64,000 nucleotides of DNA from Chryseolinea sp. H1M3-3 (GCF_029360725.1 NZ_JARKMY010000001.1:1364001-1428000), one strand, 5' to 3'; positions 36,102 through 44,385 are shown, numbered from the stretch's first letter. Notes: generated from the sequence alone by a model not told the origin. Numbers and translations: made by a program.

Positions 36102-36224
36102 ATGGACTTTGCATCTTGGTGGCCTTTTTTTGTTGTAATCGCACTTTTTATTCTTGCCATAGTTTCTCCATGGATATTTCCCAATGACATGGTTAGTAAA
36201 AACAAACACGACAATAAATTCTGA
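36102..36224 (+). CDS. Small single-span membrane protein (40 residues)
   Basis: This frame is too short for most gene finders. It encodes Met-Asp-Phe-Ala-Ser-Trp-Trp-Pro-Phe followed by a continuous hydrophobic stretch (residues 9-27) with aromatic residues at both ends, then a polar basic tail (KNKHDNKF). This is a good single-helix membrane topology. A TANNTTTG element lies just upstream and a perfect 8-bp hairpin covers its stop codon, which supports an independent small gene. Function unknown. Confidence 0.5.
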   Translation: MDFASWWPFFVVIALFILAIVSPWIFPNDMVSKNKHDNKF

Positions 36225-36244
36225 TTTTACAAGCTGGTAAAATC
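36223..36244 (+). terminator. Hairpin over the stop codon of the small membrane protein
   Basis: GATTTTAC and GTAAAATC form a perfect 8-bp stem around a six-base loop (AAGCTG). No T-tract follows, so it may protect the 3' end or be a weak terminator. The 254 bases up to the next gene hold nothing else I can support. Confidence 0.4.
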
Positions 36245-36478
36245 CTCAAGTCTGGAAGTCGTAATTTCATGATTCAGGTCAGCTTCTTGCTTATTACTGT
36301 GCTATATTTACGTAAGGAGCGGCAGGTAACGTTGCACTGATCGTGAATTAATCAGCAGTATTTTCCAATTTACCCTTTTGGATTATTGATAATTTACCTT
36401 GATTAGCTGTAATCGGGTGGACTGGGAGATAAGCAATACGCTTCATTATTTTTTACTTGAAACATGTTCATTTGAACT

Positions 36479-37711
36479 ATGGTCTGGAGAAGCCTGGTAT
36501 TTGGAATATTTTTTTTAGCTGCAACTAATCTTCAGAGCCAAAATCTGGGTTTTTCCCTGAACGACGGAAAGAGGAAAGTTCAGATTCCCATTGAAGTATA
36601 CAACAACCTGGTGGTTATTCCGGTCGTGCTAAATGATGCACTACCATTAAAATTTATTTTAGACACCGGCGTGAGAACCACCATACTCACTCAAAAGACA
36701 TTTTCAGATATTCTCAATCTCACTTATACGCGTAAATATACAATCTCTGGCCCGGGAGAGACCAAGCTTGTCGATGCATATGTAACTAATAACGTATCGA
36801 TCGATTTACCCGGAGTAAGCGGCCGCGGCCATGCTATGCTGGTATTAGCCGAAGATTATCTTGAATTGCGCAATTATTTGGGCACTGATGTTCATGGAAT
36901 TTTGGGATATGAGTTGTTCAGCCGTTTTATTATTGAAATTGATTATCAAAAGAAACTGCTTACACTCATGACTCCCGATCGATTTCACAAGGGGAGCAAA
37001 TTCCAGGCTATCCCCATGGTTATTCAGGATACGAAACCCTACATCATGGTGCCGCTGGTCTTACACGATGGCACAACCATGGAAGCAAAACTTTTAATGG
37101 ACTCTGGCGCGAGCCATGGGTTGATGCTTGAACCCGCGTCTGATCCACGCATTAAAGTGCCGGAGCTTACCGTTAGTAGTTTACTTGGAAGAGGATTGGG
37201 CGGAGAAATCCATGGCAAAGTGGGCAGAATTAAATCATTCAAACTGGGAACCCACAAATTGGAGCATGTGGTTGCCAACTTTCCGGATCCTAACAGCTAT
37301 ACAGATAGCTTGAAGACCGGTAATATATTTCGAAACGGCGCCATCGGTGGAGAGATCATGAGTCGATTCACTATTATTTTCAACTTTCCAAAGGAAAAAG
37401 TTTATGTCAAGAAAAATTCTGCCTTTAAAAAAGAGTTTTATTACAACCTCAGCGGTATAACAGTCAAGGCCAAGGGATCGGCATTAAACATTTTTGAAGT
37501 GACCGAAGTTCGCGAGAAATCGGCCTCTCAACGTGGCGGAATTTTGCCTGGCGATCAAATATTAAGCGTAAACGGCATTGCCTCTAAAAATCTGGATTTA
37601 AACAGCGTAAATGGTTTGTTTAACAGCAAGCCAGGTAAAAAAATAAAAATTGAGATTTCCCGCCAAGGCGAAAAAATGAAAAAAGAAATTCTTCTTCAAG
37701 ACCAGATTTAA
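36479..37711 (+). CDS. Two-lobed retropepsin-like aspartic protease with PDZ domain
   Basis: A 410-residue secreted protein (signal peptide about residues 1-20). It has two Asp-Ser/Thr-Gly motifs in one chain: FILDTGVRTTIL (Asp62) and LLMDSGASHGLM (Asp208), each followed by the hydrophobic Gly segments of a pepsin-type lobe (GILGYELFSRF near 140; GAIGGEIMSRF near 287). A PDZ domain covers about 330-405 (GSALNIFEVTEVREKSASQRGGILPGDQILSVNGI). So one chain could form the whole active site that retropepsins make as dimers. Its stop abuts the receiver gene's stop. Confidence 0.85.
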   Translation: MVWRSLVFGIFFLAATNLQSQNLGFSLNDGKRKVQIPIEVYNNLVVIPVVLNDALPLKFILDTGVRTTILTQKTFSDILNLTYTRKYTISGPGETKLVDAYVTNNVSIDLPGVSGRGHAMLVLAEDYLELRNYLGTDVHGILGYELFSRFIIEIDYQKKLLTLMTPDRFHKGSKFQAIPMVIQDTKPYIMVPLVLHDGTTMEAKLLMDSGASHGLMLEPASDPRIKVPELTVSSLLGRGLGGEIHGKVGRIKSFKLGTHKLEHVVANFPDPNSYTDSLKTGNIFRNGAIGGEIMSRFTIIFNFPKEKVYVKKNSAFKKEFYYNLSGITVKAKGSALNIFEVTEVREKSASQRGGILPGDQILSVNGIASKNLDLNSVNGLFNSKPGKKIKIEISRQGEKMKKEILLQDQI

Positions 37712-38173
37712 TCAATGCGCAAGCAGCAATTCTGTTTTCCTTTTTTGGTGAATCATATGAAGATAGAGCTGTGTCTTACGGAATCTCAAGGAATTTTTTA
37801 CGGTGCTACACAAAGCATCAGCTGAAAGGTTTTGTTTTAATAAGTAATCCAAAATACTAGATGCTCCAAAGGACTCACTGTAGTTGGAGCTTTTAAGAAC
37901 GGTGATTGGAACATCTTTTGTTTTTCGGTTGCTTGACAATTGTTTGATTGTCTCTTGCAATTCTATGCGGCCAATATTATCGTCGATAAAAATAAAATTA
38001 GGATTGAAGCGAACCAACCGTTCGAGAATGGTTCTCAAATCAAATGCAATTTCTGTGATAAATTTTTGGGTGCGTACTTGTTTGAGTTTCTCTAAAACAC
38101 TTCCCAACTCCATGGGATTGTTTCCAATTAACAAAACATTTAGTGGATCGGGATTTTCTAAGATAGGTTTCAT
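37712..38173 (-). CDS. Stand-alone degenerate receiver-domain protein
   Basis: A 153-residue protein with the alternating pattern of a response-regulator receiver and no output domain. Strand 1 ends LLIGNNP (residues 14-20), where active receivers have two acidic residues for magnesium; here they are Asn-Asn. The phospho-acceptor region FIFIDDN (Asp64 or Asp65), the TVLKSS segment and DYLLKQ (Lys) are kept. It may therefore phosphorylate poorly or act as a pseudo-receiver. The ATG at 38173 is preferred over a start 36 codons upstream. It diverges from the FAD oxidoreductase gene of the polyketide locus. Confidence 0.7.
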   Translation of the reverse strand: MKPILENPDPLNVLLIGNNPMELGSVLEKLKQVRTQKFITEIAFDLRTILERLVRFNPNFIFIDDNIGRIELQETIKQLSSNRKTKDVPITVLKSSNYSESFGASSILDYLLKQNLSADALCSTVKNSLRFRKTQLYLHMIHQKRKTELLLAH

Positions 38174-38303
38174 AAGCCAACAGTAGTTTAACAGGGTATC
38201 AACGTAAAAGGTTACCCCGCAAGATGTGTTCCGATTGAAATTTTGTTTGCAAGGGGCATTTATTATCTTAAAGTTTCTCATTTATAGAATCAGAATACCA
38301 TTC

Positions 38304-39416
38304 TTGAAAAATGTAATTATAATCGGAGGGGGCATTTCTGGATTGTTAACCGCAATCCAACTTACAAGTGCGCTAATTCCTACGATTGTAATTGAAAAAA
38401 AAAATTACCCGTTTCACCGGGTCTGTGGAGAATATATTTCAAATGAAACAGTGCCGTTTCTTAGATCACTCGATCTATTTCCAGAAAATCTCAACCCTCC
38501 CTTTATTCGGCGGTTTCAATTGTCTTCTATGAATGGAAAGAACCAAATCCTTCCTCTCGATCTCGGAGGATTTGGAATTAGTCGCTATACATTTGATAAT
38601 TTGTTATACGAGCGCGCTAAAATGTTAGGAGCTACTTTTCTATTAAATGAGGAAGTTGAAAAATGTTCTTTCGACCATGAAAGGTTTAAGCTAACAACGA
38701 CATCAACACAATTGGAAGCAGACGTAGTTGTAGGCGCTTTTGGCAAGCGCTCTAAAATGGATATGCATCTTCAAAGAAATTTTATTAACAAAAGATCTCC
38801 CTATGTCGGCGTTAAATATCATATTAAGACTGATCATTCCAACGATCTCATCGCTCTTCATAATTTTAAAGGAGGGTACTGTGGCATTAGTAATGTAGAA
38901 GGGGATAAGACAAATCTATGCTACCTGACTCACCGCGACAACATCCGACAACATAAAAGCATCCGGGAAATGGAAGAAGCGATTATGTTCAAGAATCCTT
39001 TGCTAAAAAGTATTTTCAAAAACTCACAATTTCTTTTTAATAAGCCTGAAACGATCAATGAAATTTCTTTTGAAACCAAATTGCCCGTTGAAAATCATAT
39101 TTTAATGACCGGAGACGCTGCTGGTATGATCACCCCACTCTGTGGTAATGGAATGGCAATGGCAATGCATTCATCTAAAATCTTAAGTGAACTAATCATC
39201 GACGAGTTCGCGAAAACAAATTTCAACAGGGAGATACTGGAAAAAAAATACGTTATGAAGTGGAATGCACTTTTCAGAAGACGACTTTGGTTCGGGAGAC
39301 AAGTACAAAAACTATTCGGAAATGAATGGGCCTCTAACCTCACCGTTAACCTTGCTATAAATGTACGTCCGCTTGCTCAGTTGATTATTAAAGGCACGCA
39401 CGGGAAACCGTTCTAA
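38304..39416 (+). CDS. FAD-dependent oxidoreductase of the geranylgeranyl-reductase/UbiH type (polyketide locus)
   Basis: A 370-residue flavoprotein. It opens with the dinucleotide-binding motif IIIGGGISGLL, then VIEKKNYPFHRVCGEYIS near 30-47 (the Arg-Val-Cys-Gly-Glu-Tyr pattern of the geranylgeranyl-reductase group), VVVGAFGKRS near 140, and LMTGDAAGMITPLCGNGMAMAMHSS near 267-290, which binds the FAD ribityl chain. It could hydroxylate or oxidise an aromatic ring, or reduce a prenyl chain. The start is uncertain: TTG at 38304 begins right at the FAD motif; a GTG at 38226 would add 26 residues. It is the first gene of the locus with UbiA, type III PKS and methyltransferase. Confidence 0.8.
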   Translation: MKNVIIIGGGISGLLTAIQLTSALIPTIVIEKKNYPFHRVCGEYISNETVPFLRSLDLFPENLNPPFIRRFQLSSMNGKNQILPLDLGGFGISRYTFDNLLYERAKMLGATFLLNEEVEKCSFDHERFKLTTTSTQLEADVVVGAFGKRSKMDMHLQRNFINKRSPYVGVKYHIKTDHSNDLIALHNFKGGYCGISNVEGDKTNLCYLTHRDNIRQHKSIREMEEAIMFKNPLLKSIFKNSQFLFNKPETINEISFETKLPVENHILMTGDAAGMITPLCGNGMAMAMHSSKILSELIIDEFAKTNFNREILEKKYVMKWNALFRRRLWFGRQVQKLFGNEWASNLTVNLAINVRPLAQLIIKGTHGKPF

Positions 39417-39443
39417 AGAACTCCTTGTCTAAAGAACTCCTTG
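39412..39443 (+). repeat. 16-base tandem duplication at the stop codon of the oxidoreductase gene
   Basis: TCTAAAGAACTCCTTG occurs twice head to tail, at 39412-39427 and 39428-39443. The first copy contains the TAA stop. It looks like a recent small duplication. Confidence 0.85.
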
Positions 39444-39572
39444 GTTGTTGATTATACTCTACACCAAAGGCCAAAAAATTTTCATTCATAAATAAATAAT
39501 CGGCCTTCTTTTACAGAAAAGTCAACTAGAAGCTCAGGTACATTTTTTGTCATGCTTGAACTAAAAAACACT

Positions 39573-39827
39573 ATGGCAAAATATTCAAAAACCGCACAAA
39601 AAAAAGTGAAGAAAGCTATGCACGAAAAGAAGCGTGGCACATTGAAAAGTGGGAGAAGTGGAAAAAAGGTTACGAGCCGAAAACAGGCGATAGCTATTGG
39701 CCTATCGGAAGCTCGGAAAAGGGGAGCAAAAGTTCCCAAAAAAGCTGCGAAGAAAGCCGGTAGAAAAGCTGCAAAGAAGTCGCCAAAGAAAACGGGAAGA
39801 AAAACCGCTAAAAAGAGAAGCCGGTAA
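39573..39827 (+). CDS. Lysine-rich DUF6496 protein (histone H1-like tail)
   Basis: An 84-residue, very basic protein. Residues 1-55 read as a DUF6496 domain: MAKYSKTAQKKVKKAMHEKK, LKSGRSGKKVTSRKQAIAIG, LSEARKRGAKVPKK. The C-terminal 30 residues are Lys-Ala-rich repeats (KKAAKKAGRKAAKKSPKK), like histone H1 tails and bacterial nucleoid proteins. It probably binds DNA. The ATG at 39573 is preferred over one seven codons upstream. It stands between the oxidoreductase and UbiA genes and need not belong to their pathway. Confidence 0.85.
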   Translation: MAKYSKTAQKKVKKAMHEKKRGTLKSGRSGKKVTSRKQAIAIGLSEARKRGAKVPKKAAKKAGRKAAKKSPKKTGRKTAKKRSR

Positions 39828-39832
39828 TCTTG

Positions 39833-40726
39833 TTATTGAAAGGCTTGCAAAATATGAGTCGAGTCAAGGAATAAATAAAGAAAGAAGATGTTTAAGCAAG
39901 TCGCTGAAATAAAGTTTAGCCACATTGTATGTCTATAGTCGGCTTTTGTTTCATCACGGAATACAAGGAAGAACCAAATGAAAAAATAAACGATAACGGG
40001 AAAGAGCGCAGCAAAAAAAACCACGACATATTTCACTGAAAAAAAGGTAAAGAAGTAGAGGACAAACCCTACAGTAACGATTGAAAAAGTAGCACCAACA
40101 AAATAGAATGTACCACGAATCCCCAGGCTTCTGCTGAGGGTTAAGTCGCCACGCTTCTCATCTTCATCATGTTGATAAATTTGAGTCATGGGGTAGTTCG
40201 CCCAAAGCATAACAGTGGACAGGATTCCCGGAACTAGAACGGTCGGCTTAAACACATTTTCTATTTCGTAGTTATTAATGCCAATGTAACACATCATGAA
40301 TGTAAATAAACCTTGAAATAGCCCCGCTACAATCCAACTGGTGATAGGATATTTTTTTAGCCTGATGGCTGGATGGCTGTATGCTTTGGAGACAAGACCA
40401 TAAACAAAAAGCATCAAGGCAAATGTGATATTCACGTAAATAATTGCCAGCCCAATGGCCAAAAGGTCAAAGAGTAAGGACAAATAATACAATCCCTTAT
40501 TCACAGGAGGAGGATTTTGTAACCCCCCAATGCTTTTCTCATCTTTATCAAAATAACTGTTGTATCCATTGCTCGCGGGATAAAGGAAAATATGAACGAT
40601 GATGAACGTCCATAGCAATTGTTTGGTACTGATGTTAGGGGAGATGGCCAGACTAAAAAGAAAGACAGGAAGTAAAAAATAGGAAAAGGGAATGCGTAAA
40701 TGAAGCCATGAAGAGGAAGAAAACAT
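39833..40726 (-). CDS. UbiA-family prenyltransferase (polyketide locus)
   Basis: A 297-residue integral membrane protein with eight or nine hydrophobic helices. The first Asp-rich site is SNGYNSYFDKDEKS near residues 52-65 (Asn-x3-Asp-x-Asp), and the second, YQHDEDEKRGD, is near residue 190. These bind the magnesium-diphosphate of an isoprenoid donor. The protein should attach a prenyl chain to an aromatic acceptor in the membrane, as in quinone synthesis. It is divergent from the type III PKS gene, with 73 bases between, so the two probably share a regulatory region. Confidence 0.88.
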   Translation of the reverse strand: MFSSSSWLHLRIPFSYFLLPVFLFSLAISPNISTKQLLWTFIIVHIFLYPASNGYNSYFDKDEKSIGGLQNPPPVNKGLYYLSLLFDLLAIGLAIIYVNITFALMLFVYGLVSKAYSHPAIRLKKYPITSWIVAGLFQGLFTFMMCYIGINNYEIENVFKPTVLVPGILSTVMLWANYPMTQIYQHDEDEKRGDLTLSRSLGIRGTFYFVGATFSIVTVGFVLYFFTFFSVKYVVVFFAALFPVIVYFFIWFFLVFRDETKADYRHTMWLNFISATCLNIFFLYLFLDSTHILQAFQ

Positions 40727-40799
40727 GTTGCGAAATTTATGACAGCAGCCGTTGAACCGCTTTCCCTAAATTATGGTTTTTTGACTTATATTGAAATTA

Positions 40800-41903
40800 A
40801 TGAGTTTTATCACTGCTATAGGGATTGCCAATCCTCCTAATAGATTTAGCCAAACCGAGATTGCCAACTTTATGGTAAAGGCAATGCAATTAAATCAAAA
40901 TGAAAGCCGACTCCTTCAGACCATATTTAAGGCCAGTGGAATAGATTACAGGCATTCTGTTTTAGAAGACTATGGCAAGGATAAGGATTTCAAATTCTAT
41001 TCGAATGCTGCGGACTTTGAACCTTTTCCAACAACGGAGATGCGGCTATCTGTTTTCCGTAAACACGTTGTCGATTTAAGTGCGCACGCAATAGATAACA
41101 TGTTACAATCAGTGCCTTCTTTTAATGTCCAACAGGTCACACATCTAATTGTTGTTTGTTGCACGGGCATGTATGCACCAGGCTTGGATATCGATCTGGT
41201 TAAAAGATATAATCTGGCTCCTTCGGTTCACCGCACGGGAATAAATTTCATGGGATGTTATGCTGCATTCAATGCCATTAAGGTAGCTGACGCATTTTGT
41301 CACCAAGATGAGCACGCAAAAGTTCTCATTGTCTGCACTGAACTTTGCAGCTTACATTTTCAGAAGAAACCCACGGAGGATAATTTACTGGCAAATGCGT
41401 TATTCGCTGATGGATCTGCTGCGATTCTCATCGAGTCCAGAACTCAACAGGCAGTTAGGCTTAAGCCGGAAAGTTTTCACAGTTCGCTAATGGCAAGCAG
41501 CGAACAAGACATGGCATGGACCATTGGCGATCTTGGGTTTGAAATGAAGCTATCAACGTATGTCCCTTCAATTATAAAAAATGGAATCGCAGAACTCACC
41601 GACACGCTTCTGACTAAAATCTCCAAAAAAATTTCTGACATTCAGTACTTCGCGATTCATCCTGGCGGAAAGAGAATTCTGGAAAATATCGAAGTTGCGC
41701 TGGGGATTGCACCTGAAAAAAATTTACCGGCATATTGTGTATTAAGGAATTATGGAAACATGTCGTCGCCTACAATTCTTTTTGTGCTTCATACCATTTG
41801 GAAACAAATTCAGGAGAAAGATCAAAACCAACACATATTAAGTTTTGCTTTTGGTCCAGGGCTAACGTTAGAAAGTATGGTTTTGAAAATAGAGATGAAC
41901 TAA
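40800..41903 (+). CDS. Type III polyketide synthase (chalcone-synthase-like)
   Basis: A 367-residue ketosynthase homodimer-type enzyme. The catalytic triad is complete: Cys153 in INFMGCYAAFN, His287 in FAIHPGGKRI and Asn320 in RNYGNMSSPT. Other family marks are VVCCTGMYAPGLD near 118-130 and LFADGSAAILIE near 201-212. It should extend a starter acyl-CoA with malonyl units and cyclise to a resorcinol, phloroglucinol, pyrone or naphthalene-type ring. The ATG at 40800 is chosen over a TTG three codons upstream. Its TAA stop shares a base with the ATG of the methyltransferase gene. Confidence 0.93.
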   Translation: MSFITAIGIANPPNRFSQTEIANFMVKAMQLNQNESRLLQTIFKASGIDYRHSVLEDYGKDKDFKFYSNAADFEPFPTTEMRLSVFRKHVVDLSAHAIDNMLQSVPSFNVQQVTHLIVVCCTGMYAPGLDIDLVKRYNLAPSVHRTGINFMGCYAAFNAIKVADAFCHQDEHAKVLIVCTELCSLHFQKKPTEDNLLANALFADGSAAILIESRTQQAVRLKPESFHSSLMASSEQDMAWTIGDLGFEMKLSTYVPSIIKNGIAELTDTLLTKISKKISDIQYFAIHPGGKRILENIEVALGIAPEKNLPAYCVLRNYGNMSSPTILFVLHTIWKQIQEKDQNQHILSFAFGPGLTLESMVLKIEMN

Positions 41904-42619
41904 TGCCAGACTTAACCAAAAGATCAAGCGAGCTTGAGATTATGGATGACCTCACCTGCGAGGGTGAAACGCTGAATCAGACCCTCCGTGAACTCGAGTT
42001 TATCAATAAGTGGCTCGGCGGAAATCAAATAACCATTAACGCAATCTCAGAGTTGCTAGAATCTCACCCTCGGGATGCCCGGCCAATAACTATTGTAGAT
42101 CTTGGATGTGGAGGTGGTGAGATGCTAAGAGTAATCGATACGTGGGCAAAAAAAAATAGTCGGAGATTTAATCTTATTGGGGTCGATGCCAATCCTTACA
42201 TTATTGGCTTTGCAAAAAAAAATCTGAAGGATCTTTCACATTTGCAATTTGTAGCCATGGATATTTTCAGTGAGGAATTTAGCAACCAAAGATATGATAT
42301 CGTCATCGGCACACTGTTTTATCACCATTTTTCAGATGCACAGCTAATAGGTTTTTTCAAGCAACTAAGAAATCAAGTTAACCTTGGTTTTATCATTAAT
42401 GATATCCATCGCCACTGGCTTGCTTATCATTCAATTAAAATGCTTACGCATTTTTTCTCGAAGTCTTCCATGGTCAAGTATGACGCTCCGCTTTCTGTTA
42501 GAAGAGCGTTTAAAAAGGATGATTTAATAAAAATATTATCGGAAGCAAAGATCGATGAATTCAAAATCAATTGGAGATGGGCCTTCCGTTGGCAGGTTAT
42601 TGCGAAGATATCTGGTTAA
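41903..42619 (+). CDS. SAM-dependent methyltransferase coupled to the type III PKS
   Basis: A 238-residue class I methyltransferase. It has the SAM loop ITIVDLGCGGGEMLR near 62-76, LIGVDANPYIIG near 91-102, FVAMDIFSEEF and DIVIGTLFYHHF near motif IV. The ATG at 41903 overlaps the PKS stop (TAATG), so translation is coupled and the enzyme very likely methylates the polyketide or the derived quinol. A longer frame exists upstream inside the PKS gene and is rejected because it only reads the overlapping gene out of frame. Confidence 0.88.
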   Translation: MPDLTKRSSELEIMDDLTCEGETLNQTLRELEFINKWLGGNQITINAISELLESHPRDARPITIVDLGCGGGEMLRVIDTWAKKNSRRFNLIGVDANPYIIGFAKKNLKDLSHLQFVAMDIFSEEFSNQRYDIVIGTLFYHHFSDAQLIGFFKQLRNQVNLGFIINDIHRHWLAYHSIKMLTHFFSKSSMVKYDAPLSVRRAFKKDDLIKILSEAKIDEFKINWRWAFRWQVIAKISG

Positions 42620-42697
42620 TGGCTAGAACGAGATTTTCCGTTTAACTTTCTCTGGCACAATTTTCGTACTTTAACGTCCACAAATCATGCTTTTAAT

Positions 42698-43261
42698 ATG
42701 AAGACTTCAAACGCTTTTGTTGTCGTTTTAATTACGGTATTCATTGCAAGTTGCTCTCCTGGTCCCATGGGGAAAAAAGTTAAGGAACCTTTTCGTGGAA
42801 ATGCTTATGAATCCAATAATAGATTCTTTCGGGGAACAGGTAAAGGAGTTAGCGCTCAGGATAACATTGCTCGCGGGAAGGCAGATATAGAAGCAAAGGC
42901 ACAACTTGCAGGCCAGGTAAATACAACCATGAAGCAAGTTGCTGATCAATACCTTGGTCAGGCAGAAAACGAAAAAGGTGCTGATGTTGCAGACAAGTTT
43001 CAGAGTTTAGTTCGGCAGGTAATGAATACGAACTTAGCCGATCTGCGAAAAATCGGTGAAGAAAAGTACTATAATGAAAAGTCCAACGAGTATACAGTCT
43101 TCATTGCTTATGAAATTAAAAAGAATGCCATGTTGCGCTTTATGAAAAAGCAAGCTAAAGTTGATAGATCCATTGACGAGCGGCAACGAGAAGTAATTGA
43201 AAAAATAATTGACGAAGAGTTAAAGAAAGCAGACGAAGCCGATCAAGACTCAGAGCGTTAA
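42698..43261 (+). CDS. LPP20-like lipoprotein
   Basis: A 187-residue lipoprotein (FIASC, Cys about residue 19). The mature part contains the LPP20-type pattern of FFRGTGKGVSAQDNIARGKADIEAKAQLAGQV near 43-74 and a beta strand EYTVFIAYEIKKNAMLRFMK near 130-150, then a charged C-terminal helix. Relatives occur in the envelope of many Gram-negatives without a defined role. It is followed by a strong terminator, so it forms the end of its transcript. Confidence 0.8.
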   Translation: MKTSNAFVVVLITVFIASCSPGPMGKKVKEPFRGNAYESNNRFFRGTGKGVSAQDNIARGKADIEAKAQLAGQVNTTMKQVADQYLGQAENEKGADVADKFQSLVRQVMNTNLADLRKIGEEKYYNEKSNEYTVFIAYEIKKNAMLRFMKKQAKVDRSIDERQREVIEKIIDEELKKADEADQDSER

Positions 43262-43287
43262 TAAAAAATACTTTACAGGTTGAATTG

Positions 43288-43326
43288 GACCTGTTGGGTT
43301 TAGTGCCTGACAGGTCTTTTTCTTTT
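43288..43326 (+). terminator. Rho-independent terminator after the LPP20-like gene
   Basis: GACCTGT (43288-43294) pairs perfectly with ACAGGTC (43310-43316), followed by TTTTTCTTTT. The 15-base loop is long, so the strength is moderate. Confidence 0.7.
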
Positions 43327-43396
43327 GATTACAAATCACGATCGTAAGTCAATTATAAATTATTGGTTATAAATTGCACTGGAATGACATGAGATT

Positions 43397-44347
43397 ATGA
43401 TCCGGGTTTACACAACTATTCATGGGAAACTTATTCAATACAAGAATATTTCATTTGATGAAATTAGAAACATCAATAATATTATTTGGATTGATTTACA
43501 GTCACCTTCGCCCGAAGAAAAGGAGTTTGTAGAAAAGAATTATAAGATAGAATTTTTTACATCACTCGAACTTCAGGAGATTGAGAGTAGTTCACGGTTT
43601 CTGGAAACGGAGGAAACTATCGAAATAAACCTAGGGGTTGTATCCAGTGAAAACGAATTCGCCGTTCAAAACACTACTTTTATTTTAAAGGGTAATACGC
43701 TTTTTACATATCGCCAAGGAGATCTTAAAATCTTTGCTGAAGCGGTGCGTAAACTTAAGTCTGCGTCGTCGGAGATGAAAGAACATGGTTTGGATGTCTT
43801 TCTCTCTATCTTGGAAACGCATATCGACAGCGATGCTGATTTAATTGAAAGCATTAATCGGAAAGTAAATTTAATCAGCAAAGAAATGATCGCACAACGA
43901 TCGCTAAAAGAAGATTTGCTCCTGGGCATTGCGCAGTTACAAGAGAACGTGATGTTGCTGCATGAAACAACCACGGAAAAACAACGCGTAGTCAGTTCAT
44001 TAATTCGCATTCCTGAATTTAACAAAATTGAAAATGAACGCTTGAAGATTATTATGAAGGACATCGCGTCATTACTTCAGCATTCTCAGTTCAGCTCTGA
44101 ACGGCTAGAGTACATGCAAAACACTTTTCTCGGTTTGGTGAATATTGAACAAAATCAGGTAATCAAAATTTTCACAGTCGTTACGGTCGTGTTTATGCCG
44201 CCAACCCTGATCGCCAGTATTTACGGTATGAATTTTAAATTTATGCCCGAGTTACAGTGGATGGGCGGATATCCTTTTGCCATTGGCTTAATGGTGTTTT
44301 CTTCGATGATTTTTTTATGGTATTTCAAAAGAAAGAAATGGTTATAA
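43397..44347 (+). CDS. corA: CorA-family magnesium/cobalt transporter
   Basis: A 316-residue protein. A long soluble N-terminal part (IWIDLQSPSPEEKEFVE near 35) is rich in acidic residues and coiled-coil helices. Two membrane helices are at the C-terminus, with the signature Tyr-Gly-Met-Asn (ASIYGMNFKFMPEL) between them. This is the selectivity loop of CorA channels, which form pentamers and import Mg2+. It lies between the LPP20-like gene and a deoxynucleoside kinase on the same strand. Confidence 0.93.
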   Translation: MIRVYTTIHGKLIQYKNISFDEIRNINNIIWIDLQSPSPEEKEFVEKNYKIEFFTSLELQEIESSSRFLETEETIEINLGVVSSENEFAVQNTTFILKGNTLFTYRQGDLKIFAEAVRKLKSASSEMKEHGLDVFLSILETHIDSDADLIESINRKVNLISKEMIAQRSLKEDLLLGIAQLQENVMLLHETTTEKQRVVSSLIRIPEFNKIENERLKIIMKDIASLLQHSQFSSERLEYMQNTFLGLVNIEQNQVIKIFTVVTVVFMPPTLIASIYGMNFKFMPELQWMGGYPFAIGLMVFSSMIFLWYFKRKKWL

Positions 44348-44385
44348 AAATCTGTTGAGGAGAGATTGCCTAAATTTTTGTATTG

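Noticed and set aside
38226-38303. GTG start giving 26 more residues on the FAD oxidoreductase
   Set aside because: The extra residues precede the FAD motif without similarity to the family and lie in the divergent promoter region; kept only as an alternative.
41735-41902. Upstream extension of the methyltransferase frame into the PKS gene
   Set aside because: It overlaps the conserved C-terminus of the PKS out of frame; the ATG at 41903 fits the family start and a coupled TAATG junction.
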